Positions 34,201 through 52,543 of a stretch of 64,000 nucleotides of DNA are shown piece by piece. Source of the DNA: Alentia gelatinosa (taxonomy: Eukaryota > Annelida > Polychaeta > Phyllodocida > Polynoidae). The position numbers and the translations under genes were made by a program. Location of the stretch: NCBI GenBank assembly GCA_950022655.1, contig OX465579.1, positions 141,307,118 through 141,371,117 on the forward strand, written 5' to 3'. The notes below the pieces were generated by a model. That model saw nothing but the letters and a program-made list of their open reading frames with translations, did no database searches and had not been told where the DNA came from. Each line of letters begins with the position of its first letter. The first letter of the stretch is position 1.

Positions 34201-35720
34201 CGACAAAACGTAAATCGATGTTTGAACTCACTGTACATGATTAATATGCGTAATTAAAGGTAGTTTGATGTGTTTCTTACAAGATATATCAATAAACATT
34301 GTGGTATAGAAGAATAGATGTTTGGATCTACTAATTTTTGTACTTTTGAGCAAGTTTTTATTTTGACATTTGTAGCAGCCTGTCATCTGCAATTTTGTCA
34401 GTTTGCTGGAGAACACACCAAATAAAACAATCTTTTCATAACAAATAGATAAGACAAAACCCATCTACCCTCTTCTCCTGCTCTTGGCCTACATGTCAGT
34501 TTTTGTTTGGTGTTTCTAAGTTGGATATTTACTGAGATATCGTCAGAGATATACAGTGGATTTAACATTGGTTGCTATGGAGTGAAAAGTTGTTTAACCC
34601 TTCGTGCGTACGAGAGTGCACTGCACCGCCTTCGGGAAAATAAACTGCAGAGCATTAGAATCGAGCAACGCAGTGTATCTTCGTGACGTCGGCACCGCTC
34701 CCGAGAATATCTTGTGTGTTGGTGGAATCAGCACTTTATTATGGTACAAAGGCACAATTTGATGGAGAATAGGAATCAGCGCAATGGCACACCACCTTCA
34801 GTTATGCACTGTTTTTTCCCCTGTATGAGCGCTTTATCGCAACCTGGCGCATACAGTATATTTGTATGCACCAGGTATGTTAATATAGAGCTCCCTTAAA
34901 TTTACCATAGACACTTTGTATTGGGTGGATAATAAATATAGGATAAGATTAGGGGAGGCTACACATACAAGGAACTCCTGATCTTGGTACTGATAGCTAT
35001 ATCATCCCATGAATGCCTTAATGGAAATGATCACCAAATCTATCACTTGTTAAATAATTAATACTGAGTACTCTTTCCGAATAAATTATGAGAAATTCTA
35101 AATATGTATACATGTAAATTTAACATTAAGTTAATGATTAACAACGAAGATCTTCGGAATGACACGTATTGAAATTATGGGAATTTTTTTTGCCCACATG
35201 GGACACGTTATACATCACATAAGTATTCAATATGGACGATTTAATGGACATTGGGTTATAATGAAAGTAAGAACATAGAAGTATAACTGATGTTAGACCA
35301 TGGTATTACTAGTAAGTTCTCAAGATTTTACATATTCCCTGCTGACTGTAACTATCAGCCAGTCGTTGGTAGACTCTTTCCTTCTGAGGAACAATATAAA
35401 AATGAATTACAAATTATCAAGATGTTCCCACTGAGGAGTTTAAAATATCTGCCAACATATATCACTCATACACTTACAAGTTACCGTGAGATGTCAAATC
35501 GTATCTGGTCTATCAGAAATATGTTTGATGGATATACCTTTGGCTTTCTGTGGGTCTTTTGGCGGAGGCGGTGCTTCTCATCTCTCTCGAAGTCAAAACT
35601 TGGCGGCTGAACAGATGATTTAAAACCAAAGGCAAACACTAATACTGCACATATTACAACACCCACCACCGGAACGGCGAAGTGGGGGGTCACTACTTCT
35701 GCTAATTCCATAACAGACAT
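22227..35720 (-). CDS. MTDH: Metadherin/LYRIC homologue, 9 coding exons, 456 aa predicted
   Basis: Exons, 5' to 3': 35720-35538, 33000-32866, 32015-31937, 29766-29519, 29103-28996, 25364-25050, 24756-24639, 24080-23952, 22282-22227. All introns have GT-AG ends, every phase joins without a stop, and coding length is 1371 nt. Residues 14-33 are a hydrophobic segment near the N-terminus, as in LYRIC, a single-pass ER/nuclear-envelope and nuclear scaffold. The rest is Lys-, Pro-, Glu- and Ala-rich and probably disordered. Two blocks match the vertebrate family from memory: a GEW...TRKRKPKK segment (133-146) and the C-terminus ending KKRRKARREN. It is shorter than the human protein (582 aa). The start is the first Met of the membrane-segment exon. 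Introns hold many small mobile elements. Confidence 0.85.
22620..23394. mobile_element. DNA element with CAGGGATGCAAGT termini in MTDH intron 8
   Basis: CAGGGATGCAAGT at 22620 is matched by ACTTGCATCCCTG ending at 23394 (reverse complement, 13 bp). The 6-bp sequence TGGTAT occurs immediately outside both ends (22614-22619 and 23395-23400), a likely target duplication. The right third (23125-23345) is rich in GCCGGC/GGCCG words. No ORF, so non-autonomous. Confidence 0.6.
23952..24080 (-). CDS. MTDH: MTDH exon 8
   Basis: Phase 1 to 1; acidic and Ser-rich, ending SSKVSFDELG. GTATGT donor. Confidence 0.7.
24639..24756 (-). CDS. MTDH: MTDH exon 7
   Basis: 39 codons plus one base, Ala-rich helix-like (ESLASAKLALEALAVEAEAV). 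GTTAGT donor. Confidence 0.7.
25050..25364 (-). CDS. MTDH: MTDH exon 6
   Basis: 105 codons, phase 0 to 0. A lysine cluster (PKKKSKKKAK), an acidic/Ala middle, and a second lysine cluster (SPKKNKKSKESRDKYQ). The two clusters are candidate nuclear-localisation signals. GTAATA donor. Confidence 0.8.
26021..26143. mobile_element. ATCCTACCCC-ended miniature element, copy 1
   Basis: Begins ATCCTACCCC, ends GGGGTAGGAT; 123 bp, with TTAAGCCTATGGAG near the right end. Copies 2 and 3 are at 31509-31652 and 41388-41541. Confidence 0.75.
26382..26430 (-). repeat. Solitary LINE tail sequence
   Basis: Contains TCCCAGGGGACCCTGAGGGT, also found at 47024-47072 and, decayed, at 55914-55966, next to minus-strand LINE 3' ends. 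Confidence 0.65.
26572..26628. repeat. Inverted repeat
   Basis: Arms TGTTTTCGTCCCGG and CCGGGATGAAAACA around a 24-bp loop. Confidence 0.85.
27252..27392. repeat. Long inverted repeat (arms about 52 bp)
   Basis: Left arm starts GAAACCCACTCGATGA, right arm ends TCATCTCGTGGGTTTC; inner ends TTTGACTGC and GCAGTCAAA. A few mismatches. Confidence 0.85.
28051..28193. repeat. Long inverted repeat (arms 57 bp)
   Basis: Left arm 28051-28107 and right arm 28137-28193 pair, with TTCCTCGATAT and ATATCGAGGAA in the middle. Loop 29 bp, several mismatches. Confidence 0.85.
28368..28560 (+). repeat. Short interspersed repeat, copy 1
   Basis: Starts CAGGGATGTCAGTTAGGGT and ends with GCAATTAATATCATCTTTGT; related copies at 30199-30386 and 54858-55040, same orientation. 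About 190 bp, no ORF. Confidence 0.6.
28996..29103 (-). CDS. MTDH: MTDH exon 5
   Basis: 36 codons, phase 0 to 0, Glu/Pro/Ala/Lys-rich (ETPEKTPAVATEPAAIEA). GTAAGT donor. Confidence 0.75.
29519..29766 (-). CDS. MTDH: MTDH exon 4: conserved GEW/basic block
   Basis: Completes the Gly codon split with exon 3 and continues EWMTAKTRKRKPKKDD, the best internal match to LYRIC. It then carries an acidic DDGWDSAPE patch and a Pro/Val-rich tail ending PKKDRKKK. GTGTGC donor, phase 0. Confidence 0.85.
30199..30386 (+). repeat. Short interspersed repeat, copy 2 (MTDH intron 3)
   Basis: Starts CAGGAATGTCAGTT, then TATTGGTGTGAACAAGG and CAATTAATATTATCTGTG near the end, matching copies 1 and 3. Confidence 0.6.
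30538..30686 (+). repeat. 149-bp direct repeat, copy 1 (MTDH intron 3)
   Basis: Same length as 32382-32530 with three mismatches and no gap by eye. Starts TGTACTTGAGATAATATG, ends TAGAGTTTAGAAGTCA. Confidence 0.95.
31509..31652. mobile_element. ATCCTACCC-ended miniature element, copy 2
   Basis: 144 bp; right end has GTTAAGCCTATGAGATTTT and GGGGTAGGAT. The interior contains GCCACTAGTGGCATA words not in copy 1. Confidence 0.7.
31937..32015 (-). CDS. MTDH: MTDH exon 3 (79 nt, phase 0 to 1)
   Basis: Encodes VKKTPTTPKAKPEVPTGIKV then NKEEDS plus one base; GTAAGG donor. It lies between two 149-bp direct repeats (30538-30686 and 32382-32530). Skipping or losing this exon would shift the frame. Confidence 0.75.
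32382..32530 (+). repeat. 149-bp direct repeat, copy 2 (MTDH intron 2)
   Basis: Partner of 30538-30686, same orientation, on the other side of exon 3. Confidence 0.95.
32866..33000 (-). CDS. MTDH: MTDH exon 2
   Basis: 45 codons, phase 0 to 0, Thr/Ser/Pro/Lys-rich (NGHVVTVETPVTTVSKQ). GTATGT donor. Confidence 0.75.
33867..34732. mobile_element. Segment with 17-bp terminal inverted repeats in MTDH intron 1
   Basis: GCTGATTCCACCAACAC at 33867-33883 is the exact reverse complement of 34716-34732. A second inverted pair, ATTCTCGGGAGC / GCTCCCGAGAAT, lies at about 34104 and 34698. No ORF. It may be a mobile element or a rearranged fragment. Confidence 0.4.
35538..35720 (-). CDS. MTDH: MTDH exon 1: start codon and membrane segment
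   Basis: Encodes 61 residues, ends in phase 0 at a GTATAT donor. Hydrophobic core VPVVGVVICAVLVFAFGF, then basic RQKTHRKPK on the far side. By the family this anchors the protein with the long tail cytosolic or nucleoplasmic. Confidence 0.85.
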
Positions 35721-36929
35721 GGAAATGCACTAAAATATGGAATAATTATGAACAGATTGCTCCTCTACCCACTACCAGTTCATGAGCCCTGTATGCTGAC
35801 GTCGCAAATCTTTGACGTCACCGTTCTATGTGTACTCAAAACTGAAGATGAACAATGTTTTTTCATTAAGGATTCATATTGCTATATGAATAATCACATA
35901 CATATAATTTTATCAGAAAAGACATAATATCAAGTTTAAAGGTGTGATTCTACAAGTTTGATAACATATCGCAATAAATCAACTCACTAACCCATGACGT
36001 CACTAATGTTGTGGTTTCACAAGATGATAATGGGGAATGGCGTGGCGTTGTTTTCCTGAAATTCTACTATCATATCGCCTAGAAATTAAGGTAAGGATTC
36101 TGGAACCACGACAATTCTACCGTTAACTGATATCCATATTTGAAAAAATACAACTGTACACAAGTCATATGTTTGAAAGACGTGAACTGTTGCGAATTCT
36201 GTGAGTGTTTATTGAATGGTAAGTTAGTCCATCATGGCATGGCTTCGAACCCTACGAAACTCTGGCCTCGACTGTAAATGTTCTCGGCGCTGAACTGAGT
36301 CATGCACAACTGCCGAGGTCTTAAGTAAGAAAAACTTTACCAAAATGGAATTATCGGAGTTACTATTGATTTGAGATATCTCGCTTTGAATGACGAGAAA
36401 CCCCCGATAACTCGCAATACCAGAATGATAGTGACAGGATAATGCTGTCAAGAAATGCAGAGATAGATCTTAAATTTAAGTTAGGTTCGTCTAAGAATGA
36501 CCGCGCATTTTATTGGTGCAGTTAAACACATTGCACAACTACTGTTCTGATCCTTGGCGTGTGGGGCTATTGATATACGTAGTAGAATAGTTGAACATTA
36601 TTATCGAAGAAGTTGTAGGTTAGAAGTTATACCTTATAGTTATAGATAAAGAGATTAATACTATAAATAGGTGTAGATAGATCTAGGTAGTTTATTCATG
36701 CGACTCATAAAAGCTACCCCCATAACTTAAAATACTAGGTTGATAAGACAACTGGACTATGTCATCAACTATATTTTGGTAAAGTAAATGGGAAACAAAT
36801 ATATCCGACGAATTGGTATAACCGCGATGTACATTACAATAAGTCTTTGCTAACGGAATCATATTTTACGAAAACATTCTGAATGAAGCACTCAATTTTT
36901 TAACATCTTTTGATGATTGTATCTTTCAG
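35721..36929. promoter_or_regulatory. Spacer between head-to-head MTDH and OSER1, with CRE motifs
   Basis: About 1.2 kb separates the MTDH start codon (35720, minus) from the OSER1 first coding exon (36930, plus). Perfect TGACGTCA palindromes lie at 35813-35820 and 35995-36002, and TGACGTCG at 35797-35804: canonical CREB/ATF sites 80-280 bp upstream of the MTDH ATG. A forkhead-type TGTTTAT is near 36206. The spacer must also hold 5' UTR exons of both genes, which I could not place. Shared regulation is inference. Confidence 0.5.
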
Positions 36930-44053
<7,124 letters not shown>

Positions 44054-45316
44054 TGGCAGGAGAGCGCAAAGCCCACCCGCCACACGCTGCTATATGGAAA
44101 CCTTATATGAGACACATTACCTTTTAGCCCAATTGGAACTGCAAACATTGTGTACATAAATCATTTGAGACTCATGTTCATTATTTCTATCTCAACGCCA
44201 AAGATCCTGACAATTATGAGACCCCAATCCAGAGTAATTAATTTACAAGAACATGCTTTTCATATTGGCGATAATTGAAGTCATATGAACGAGAACTGAA
44301 CCATCAAGTGGTGGTAAAATGTACTGAGATGATTTTTGTATATACTTCAAGATAGGCCCAGAAATTTAATGAGTACATTTTAATCAATTTTGTTCAGTTT
44401 CTTTGTATTTACTCAACGGCAAATCCAAGTTTGTTCCGACTCCAATCAATTACATGAAACTGCATTTCCCCCTCATTTGTGCAGCATTTGTCGCTGTCAT
44501 ATGAAGGGAAGTTCTTTTGTATTCTATTTCAAAGAACAGCTTAAGCTTTGACATTGAAGAAGTCGTTCTAAATAATCATTGTTGTGTTACAATTTGAGAA
44601 ACTAAACGCAATATACGTGTAACCCATTCTGATAAATTGCAATATTCTTTAATACTTGTTTCTTATTTGATTGCTCATTTGAGATGATGTAAATGCTGGT
44701 ATCACAATTAATTGGTCGGCCTGAGAATAGTGTAATCACTTTAGTGACCAAGGGATTATTGGATATTCGAATTGTCCTGGTTCTCTGAAGCAGAAGAGAA
44801 TAATATTTCGTAACATTTTTCTTAGACGTATCAACAAGAATAAATTATGAGCAAGCAATTAAAATTGAAGTTACTCAAAGCATTATTTAGGTTATCTAAA
44901 AGGGAACAGAACGACGGACATCCAATACTATGACGAGGTACCCCTGTAGATATAAGGATTTATGTCAATCGCTTAGGTCATTGAAGCCCAGCTGTACTAT
45001 CAATACTCTGCTTGAAGGTGCCGAATAACCTTGAATTAAGAAGATATTAAATGGAAGCGTTTGGTTTACAAGTAATTTCAAAGCATGGGCATGACTCACT
45101 GTATCATAGTAGTTTTGTGTTTGCGCTCAAGGATTGTCATGAGTATTTTTTTGCCCTCAAACATCAATATTTGGGGAAGTTACGTCTTTTCGGATTAGAG
45201 AGAGACGGTTAGATGCAGGCAGCCATGAATGATTAGTTACAATGTTATTCAAGTATTTATTGGCTTCGTGTTAACATGTTTATATCGTACAAATAAAGGT
45301 AATTATTATGAAAAAT
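44054..45316 (+). other. OSER1: OSER1 3' UTR (inferred) with AATAAA
   Basis: AT-rich non-coding sequence after the stop. AATAAA at 45292-45297 is the best-placed polyadenylation signal. The exact end is not determined; earlier sites are possible. Confidence 0.45.
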
Positions 45317-47023
45317 GAGAATTGCTGTCATCATTTCACCGAGCACTGCTTTTTTTGTGTGTGTGGGGGGGGGGGGGGGGGGGGGGCATGGTTAAAATAA
45401 GATACAATGATGGAACATTCGGTTGTCATTCTAGTCAACGATGAAAACAATGGTCTATTTGATTAAAAACGGTAAAATAATTGAAGGATAAGGGAATCAT
45501 TGAGTAAAGTGGGAAGAACTAGGTATGTTGAAAGGAGCAAAGGTTGTCTTTCGCCACACATTCCCAAATTATAACTATAAAATGATATCAGGTCTGTTTT
45601 CAATTCTAAATCAGTACATTAATAAATGAAAAGGCTTATATGTGAATAGTAGGTCCTAAAACGATCTGATTTAAATCTTTCCAACTGAAAAAAGTTCACA
45701 TCTCACATCACTTAAATATGTATGTTGATCACAGGGACGTTGAGCTAGCTGCAGTCCTCTACGACTAGTTCAGGGAACAATAGAAGATGGGGAAAATGAT
45801 GTTTAAAGAGAGGCAATACTGACGAATTATAAATGAACCAAATTTATACCACTTACATTTTTCGCTACCGGTGCTGCCGGTGCATCAGGATTTTTAGTTG
45901 GGGTGGGGAAAAAATGTTGAAAACTGGAAAAATGAAATCCGTCGTGTATGACCAGGAAACAAGTGCTAGGCTTAGGCAGGTTACCACCCAACTTATGTTT
46001 TGCCCATGCTAACCAATCATATGGTTGCAGATTCTCAACTTATGAGCTGAAAGTTAAGATTAACAGAGCAATAATAACTATGACTTAACTAATTTATAGC
46101 TAATTATGTGATGTCACCCTGCTAAAATATAATACATATATAACTTACTCGTGCATAGGCCATTAACATCATAGATATCTCATATTCTAGTTAAATATCA
46201 AGAGGTTGGGATCAACAATTTAAACTATTTTATAATCCACTATATTTATCACTAACTGGTTGCCATGACTTCGAAAAATTGATAGTGGTTAGTATCCTTC
46301 CTCTCTTCTTTTGAAAAGTTTTATTAGGGTCATAAACGTGCATAGATTATAGGCTCGGCTGTGGCCGTTCCGTCACCCCGGCCCTATTGTTGATATTTCT
46401 TACACATTTTTTCCTTATAATCATTCCCGCCCTGAAAAGGTCACACCCTTGGTCCGAAACATGGAGTTATTGAATAGGAACTGTTAACACGGACTAATGT
46501 ATTAAATACTTTATTACGAGCATAATGATGATCATCCAAACTTAAGTCTGATGTGTGGTTTGTTGCTCAATCTCATCTCAAATAAGGAAAGAAATTAAGA
46601 CCTGCCAGGTTCCAAACGTTGACCACGTCCGTTGTATATTAGTTTATTACGACCTATTTATATAAAATTTAATTTGAACACCTAACACTCAGTTTTGTGG
46701 CGGTTCTTTCATTTATTATTGAAAAAAAACGCACCAAACGATTTATGCGGATGATAAAGGCTAAAACATGAGATCAATCGAAATATCTCAAAAGCTTGCT
46801 AATCAAGGCCAGCACTTATCAGCAAACTAAATAAGAGATTGCAATGTCAATAGGAACATGACCAGCATGGCTGCTACTGCTGGTGTCATCAATTTCCAGA
46901 TCCCCAAAAATAAGTTTGTAATAGAGTTTTTGCCATGTATTTTACCAAGTGTAATGTTATAGACCTGTGGCTCTATATCCTATATATACCGCAAGGTAAA
47001 ATTTGGCTATTCTCATCTACAGT
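45317..47023. other. No gene recognised
   Basis: Includes a run of 22 G at 45365-45386 after a GT run. A stretch near 45850-45900 has a reverse GTAAGT donor after PDAPAAPVAKN-like codons, but no acceptor or partner exon, so it was not called. Confidence 0.4.
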
Positions 47024-50000
47024 TTGTTTGTGGTTTAGCGTCCCAGGGGACCCTGAGGGTATATGGGTGGGATTTTTAAAACCTGCTAAATTGCCAAAAT
47101 AAGCTTATTCAAGGTTCATGTTGTATAAACGTATCTCATCAATGTAAAAATGAAATGATTTGGTGCAGCTTGTGATAGTCTTTCTTTCCAACATAGAGTT
47201 TTGTAGGGCTCTGAGGAATTTTTCCTTCCGAAAATCAACAAAAACTGTGATTTTCTAGTGATTTTCACTTTGTTCAAAATCTATGAGACACAATTTTGAG
47301 CCAATTGTATTTATTAACATGCTTAAAGCATATGTCATAAGAAGTGTAGACAATACAATTTTGAAAATTGGTAAAAGATTGAACAAATATTAAATGGTAA
47401 AAACTATCCAGGACCTTCAAATTTTCCAACATAGAGACCCATAGAGCATGTTCTTCAACACCCCGACTTTCAGTGGACAATACTAATGAAATATATATAG
47501 AGAAATTAATTCTCCCTTATTGTACAATATTGACCAGAATTTTTGCTGTGATACCTGAAAGTTTCAACACAATCGGATTATCCATTTTGATATCAGAACA
47601 TTATGATTCCATCATGATATTTTTCCAAAAAATGGTGTGTTGGACCACACACCTCTAAAGGATGTATAAAAGGAATTAGTAATCATTATAGAATAACAAA
47701 TATCCCTGTTTATGTTAAGTACCCCTACCACTCATGAATACCCAGGTTGGTTTTTTTCTAAATAAAACAATATACTTTTTATGGTTCAAAAACTGAAAAC
47801 ATGTTGTCCGACACCCCGGGGTGTCGGACAACATGCTGTGATATAAGTTATGATTTTGGGGTTGTTTTTTTATCAGTAATTGAGTGGTTTGCTTTGTGAA
47901 ATATAGCTTATCATTTCATTAAAAATATAAAGGATTATAACCTCTAATTCTATTTTTCTCATTGTTCTGAGTAATTCTATTAACGTGTTGTCTGACACCC
48001 CTCGTGTTGTCCGACACCCCTGTGTTGCCCAACACCCCAAATATAGTTTAGAGCTTTTCTTTTAAATCTAATATATGATAAAGGTATTCTGGGTCAAATA
48101 TAAGGTGTGTCAGCATATAATATTAGTCTTTCTTAAGTTATAAGCATTTATAACATTTCTTGAAATTTCAAATATTTAGGGGGTTGGACAACATGCAGTA
48201 TTATACACAACTTCAAAAGGCTCTCAAATCTAAACCATTGATCTGATTTTGTTGGAATAATGTTTTTCTGGAACGTACTTACTAGGTGACTAACATAAAA
48301 AATAAAAAGAAGTATTATTCGGAAATTTTTTTTTACGTGTTTTATCCCAGGATCAAAGCGGAGTTTAGCAGGTTTAAAAAATCTGACCCATAAAAGGAAT
48401 ATCAATGATTTAGCTTTTCACTTTCTTAGACTTATTTCAGTCAATTTTTTTCAATGTTTTCAAATATTTTATATACAATCAAAGAGATTTGTCTCTTTCA
48501 AAAACCTGATGTCTTTCTTTGGAATAGTTTCAAACAACATTTTCATGTTGTTACTGTTTTTCAAGTACTTTCTTCTCTTTTCTTGTACCCTTTTACAGTT
48601 CAGCAGGATATGCTGAACAGTGATGGGTACATTGCATGCTTGGCATAATGGGGGATTTTCCCCTTTCAGGAGATATTCATGTGTAAGTCTGGAGTGACCT
48701 ATTTTCAGATGGGTCAACTTTACCTGTTCACTATGACTTAATCACCCACAGTTTCTCTTCCCATTCACAGTTGAGTGAATGGTATGCAGTTTGTTTATTT
48801 GCTTGTTCCAGTCAGATTGCCATTTGTTCATTATCAGTTCTCTTATTGGAGCTGTCATATCCCTGAGTGGAATTTTCACTGTACCAGGATGCAACTTCAG
48901 AGCTTTCTTTACTGCTCTGTCTGCCTCTTCATTTCAGTCAATTCCTACATGGCTTGGTAGCCAGCATAGAACTATGTCCTTCTTTCTTTTCTTCAAAATG
49001 GTAATCCTCTCTTTAACTTCTCTTACCAGATGGTTTGTCGGAGAGTGTTGGAGGATACTTTGAAGACATGATTTTGAGTCAGAATATATGAGGAATTTAC
49101 TGTGGTGGGAGACACCTGCCCAGTGTAGGGCTTTCAGTATTGGACTGGTCTCTGCAGTGAAAATACTGGCCTGGCCAGGTAACTATATGGTGTATGGACA
49201 GTAAAGCCCACTTTCTGTCCTTCTTTCGACCCATCAGTGTATATGGGAATGTACTCTCTGTGGTCCTTATCTATCTTTTCCAGTTCAGTTTTTAACTTGG
49301 AAGTGCTAGTTTCACCTTTTCTGTTATTACTTAGATCGAGAATAACACCAGGTTTACTCTCCAGCCAGGCAGGAGCACTTGGTGGAGTTAGCTCCCTCAG
49401 ATCATTCAGAGGGAGGTTTGTTTTCTCCAAGAGACTTCTGATGGAAGTAGCATATGGTGAGGCTACTCTTGGTTTGTTCTCAAATAGTCTCTGGTTATTC
49501 TTTTTGAATATTGTCTCATGTGTGGGATTTTTCAAGTTTACCTTAGTCTTGGTTGCATACTGTTGAGATAATTTTTCTCTGCGGAACTCAAGTAGTGGTA
49601 TCAGTGCCTCTATTTCCGAACTCTTTTGGGGTGAGGTTCGGAATGCACCAAGACAAAGTCTAAGGCCTTGGTTCTGGATTGGTTTCAGTCTGTCCAGATA
49701 GCTTTTGCTGGCTGGGCCATACACAATGGATCCATAGTCTAATCTTGATTGAATGTAGGCTTTGTAGAGTGATCAAGATCTCTCTATCGGCCCCCCAATT
49801 GTATTGCAGGAGACCTTCAGTAGATTCAGGGCTTTTTGACATTTTCTCCTCACATATTTTATGTGAGGTTTGAAAAATAGTTTGTCGTCAAAAATCATTC
49901 ACAGAAATTTCACCTCAGTTTTCACAGATATTTTGCTGTCATGTAAGAGGTTTGCTTCATGCACATATCCCCTCTTTCTGCAGAAATGGACACACACTGT

Positions 50001-50095
50001 TTTGGTTTGGGAGAATCTGAAACCATTTTCAGTGGTTAGTGTTTCCAAGTGATGTAGTACTGTCTGTAATTTTCTTTCCACTGTTGTCACGCTTT
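47024..50095 (-). pseudogene. 5'-truncated, decayed LINE (RT end and RNase H), with its 3' tail displaced
   Basis: Reading on the minus strand from about 50095: end of a reverse transcriptase domain (NGFRFSQTKTVCVHFCRKRG), YIQSRLDYGSIVYGPASKSY, a linker, then an RNase H-like domain (IYTDGSKEG near 49230; LPSHVGID...NEEADRAVK near 48930), ending with a CQAC...HILLNC zinc-knuckle-like C-terminus (to 48469). Internal stops and shifts are present (for example TGA within the RNase H motif). RT plus RNase H points to the I/Jockey-like LINE group. The tail at 47024-47072 is separated from the coding end by about 1.36 kb of unrelated sequence. Confidence 0.75.
47800..48200. repeat. TTGTCCGACACCCC repeats
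   Basis: TTGTCCGACACCCCGGGGTG starts a perfect palindrome at 47806-47833. Further copies TTGTC(T/C)GACACCCC lie near 47989 and 48007, TTGCCCAACACCCC near 48025, and a reversed half near 48183. They lie in the segment that separates the LINE from its tail. Confidence 0.7.
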
Positions 50096-52408
50096 TAGAT
50101 CTACAGCAGGGATCACATCAACTATTCTAATGTTGCGATAATACGATCAATAAATCCCACAGAAAAAATATGTGCCTAGGTGTCTAACTTTCAAAACAGA
50201 GAAAATACTGAATACAAGGCTAGATGATTCTCAGTGACTTTGTTTATTGACACCACTATTTTGGGATGCATGATACATGAGATTGATCGCATGCGGGAAG
50301 AAAATCAATATGCATTTTCTGTATGTTCAGATTATAGAACTACTGACAACATCAATATTATCCACTTTCAATCATTGGTCAGGAACTTTCTTTTTGTTTA
50401 ACAAATATCTATAATCATTCAGCATCCAATACTGAATTTCTTACTTTTACATCTGTGTCTAACCTGTGGTGTGATTACAGTTCAGTAAAACCCTACCAGA
50501 TGGCGTGCAATGTATATATTATAAAATTTGCGATGTACATGTAGATATCAATTCATATAGATATTGAAATACCAAACATTCAGTTTGGCTCGATATCAAC
50601 ATGGAGACAATCTTCTACTCGATGTTGAACTGAACTTTAATTTACTTACATGAGAACCAGCTCTAGTCTTAACTGCATGGTGACAACCTACTGTTGCTCA
50701 GATGGGGGTGGGGACAGGATAATAAGTTAGAAATGTGTCCTACTCTTTGAATCAGATCTAAACAAGCAGGTGAAATCTAGGGCTGCATACTGCATTATTC
50801 TAACAATATACACAATAACTATTATGGTATTATGTCTGACTACTATTTTATACCAATCACTTCATTGAGCGGTATTGGAGACGTTCGGTTGTAAAAATAA
50901 TAGACTTACTGATAATGAGATACCCATGCAAAGTAATCTATCCTTTGTAACAACCACCTCTTAAAAACCTAACATGATGCAAGGAATGAACGTGTCAACT
51001 GTGGCATAGTAAAACTTATAAAACTCATATTCTTACTTAAGGCCGTCCCCTATATTTGGAGAACATAGTTTAACGGTAACGAGTATTTTGTGATTGAAAG
51101 ACTCGCCAAAAGGCATTAAAATAGTAACCATCGTAACGGCAAAGTACAAGGTACGCATTTATCTGTACAGTGCATTCATCATTTCGTTTTGTGTAACATT
51201 ACAATAACAACGTCAATACCATTTCGGTATATTTTCCTTCAGGGATTACACTGTTGTCTGTTCACACGTCAGCACTTTACAATCATATTGTCAAATTCTC
51301 TATGTCTACATTTTATTTTACAAGCATCATATGATGTATAAAAATCGTATACATACTGCACATAAGTGATTTAATTTATCTTGGGCGCATATGTTGGGAT
51401 TGAATCCAACTGAACATTCATAGAATCAACAGTAAAGCGAGTGTACTTGTAAACAAATTTGTGCATTCAAGGACTACCATCGGTATCAGCGACAACTACC
51501 TAACCTTACATCAAATATCCTTACGTCATGGTTATAGTTAACAAATAACTCCTTGACAGAATAATAGCAGATCGACTCTCACAATGTTATACATTGATTC
51601 ATCCTGCTATTTCATATTTATCAATATATAAAATGGTGTAACAATTCAAGTTGTACTTGCATCTAGCCTTCCATTCACACCCTCAATGAAATTGAAAATT
51701 AACACTAAACGAGTTGGTGCAGTCCATTGTGCAGATATTTCATTTCTTTTTACATCGACATGGATGAAGGATGCAATGAGGAATACTACATTTCTTGGTG
51801 AGTGAGTGCAGTGCCGGTACACGGTACACCAGAACACGGCACACACAACACCGCGGTCAACTGTCAAATCCTGGTGTGCACCGGGGAGATGTCCAATCAC
51901 TGTGCATCAGACGGTTCGTGCCGGCTGAATCCTTGGCCGGCACACTGGCGCCTCTGCCTCCGAAAATAGCATTTTCAATAAAAACGCGGGAGGCAGACGA
52001 CAATGAGGGCATGGTGGCATGCAGCATGAACGGATCGGACTTGTTTATGATGTAAACTGTCACAAACCATCAGATTGTGACTTTGTAAGGAAGATGTTGT
52101 GTTCCCATAAAATTGCCGATAGATTCAACAAGAGTTGAACTGCGACCAACTTAAACCGTCACATCGGATCCAATCGAGACGCATCTGTTCTGATGCATTT
52201 CGAACGTAACTTTCAGAGGCACTCCTATAGGTAGAGCCACCAGTAAACTATCACATGACTATCACAAAAGGCAGTAGCACAAAGGACCTTGCACACTTGA
52301 GGAGTCTCACACGAGTTTTCTCAGTCCTGCGTTGATTATGGCATTGCTGTGTGAGTGTTGCACGATCACAGTGGGTGGGTCCAGTACCGCCGCCTGGCGC
52401 AGCGTCGC
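50096..52408. other. No gene recognised; 3' flank of the PHD/SAM gene
   Basis: AT-rich. The right part (51600-52408) should contain the 3' UTR of the minus-strand PHD/SAM gene. A reverse AATAAA is near 51311. Confidence 0.35.
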
Positions 52409-52543
52409 TCATAACGACGAGTCACAGCGCATCTGTAGACGCTGCACGTGCGTGTAGATTTTTAGCGCGGGGCCCAGTTTTAAAGACAGGCCCGTGAGTA
52501 CATCGCTACGCCGCATCAACAGTAACGAGCGCCCGTCAATTTC
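52409..52543 (-). CDS. PHD/SAM gene: second half of SAM and stop
   Basis: TTACAG acceptor. Encodes [20 protein letters not shown], then [18 protein letters not shown] and a short tail before TGA. This completes the SAM helix 3-5 region. Hidden among shadow ORFs; found by domain expectation and phase. Confidence 0.9.
   Translation of the reverse strand, partial: EIDGRSLLLMRRSDVLTGLSLKLGPALKIYTHVQRLQMRCDSSL

Noticed and set aside
34594..34615. TTAACCCTTCG as another piggyBac-like end
   Set aside because: No matching AAAGGG-TTAA end or palindrome array within a plausible distance.
45840..45900. Possible minus-strand exon (PDAPAAPVAKN before GTAAGT)
   Set aside because: No acceptor with a fitting phase and no partner exon.
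51857..52063. ORFs on both strands around 51.8-52.06 kb as a further PHD/SAM exon
   Set aside because: The SAM domain and stop codon are already completed at 52409; no splice or domain support here.
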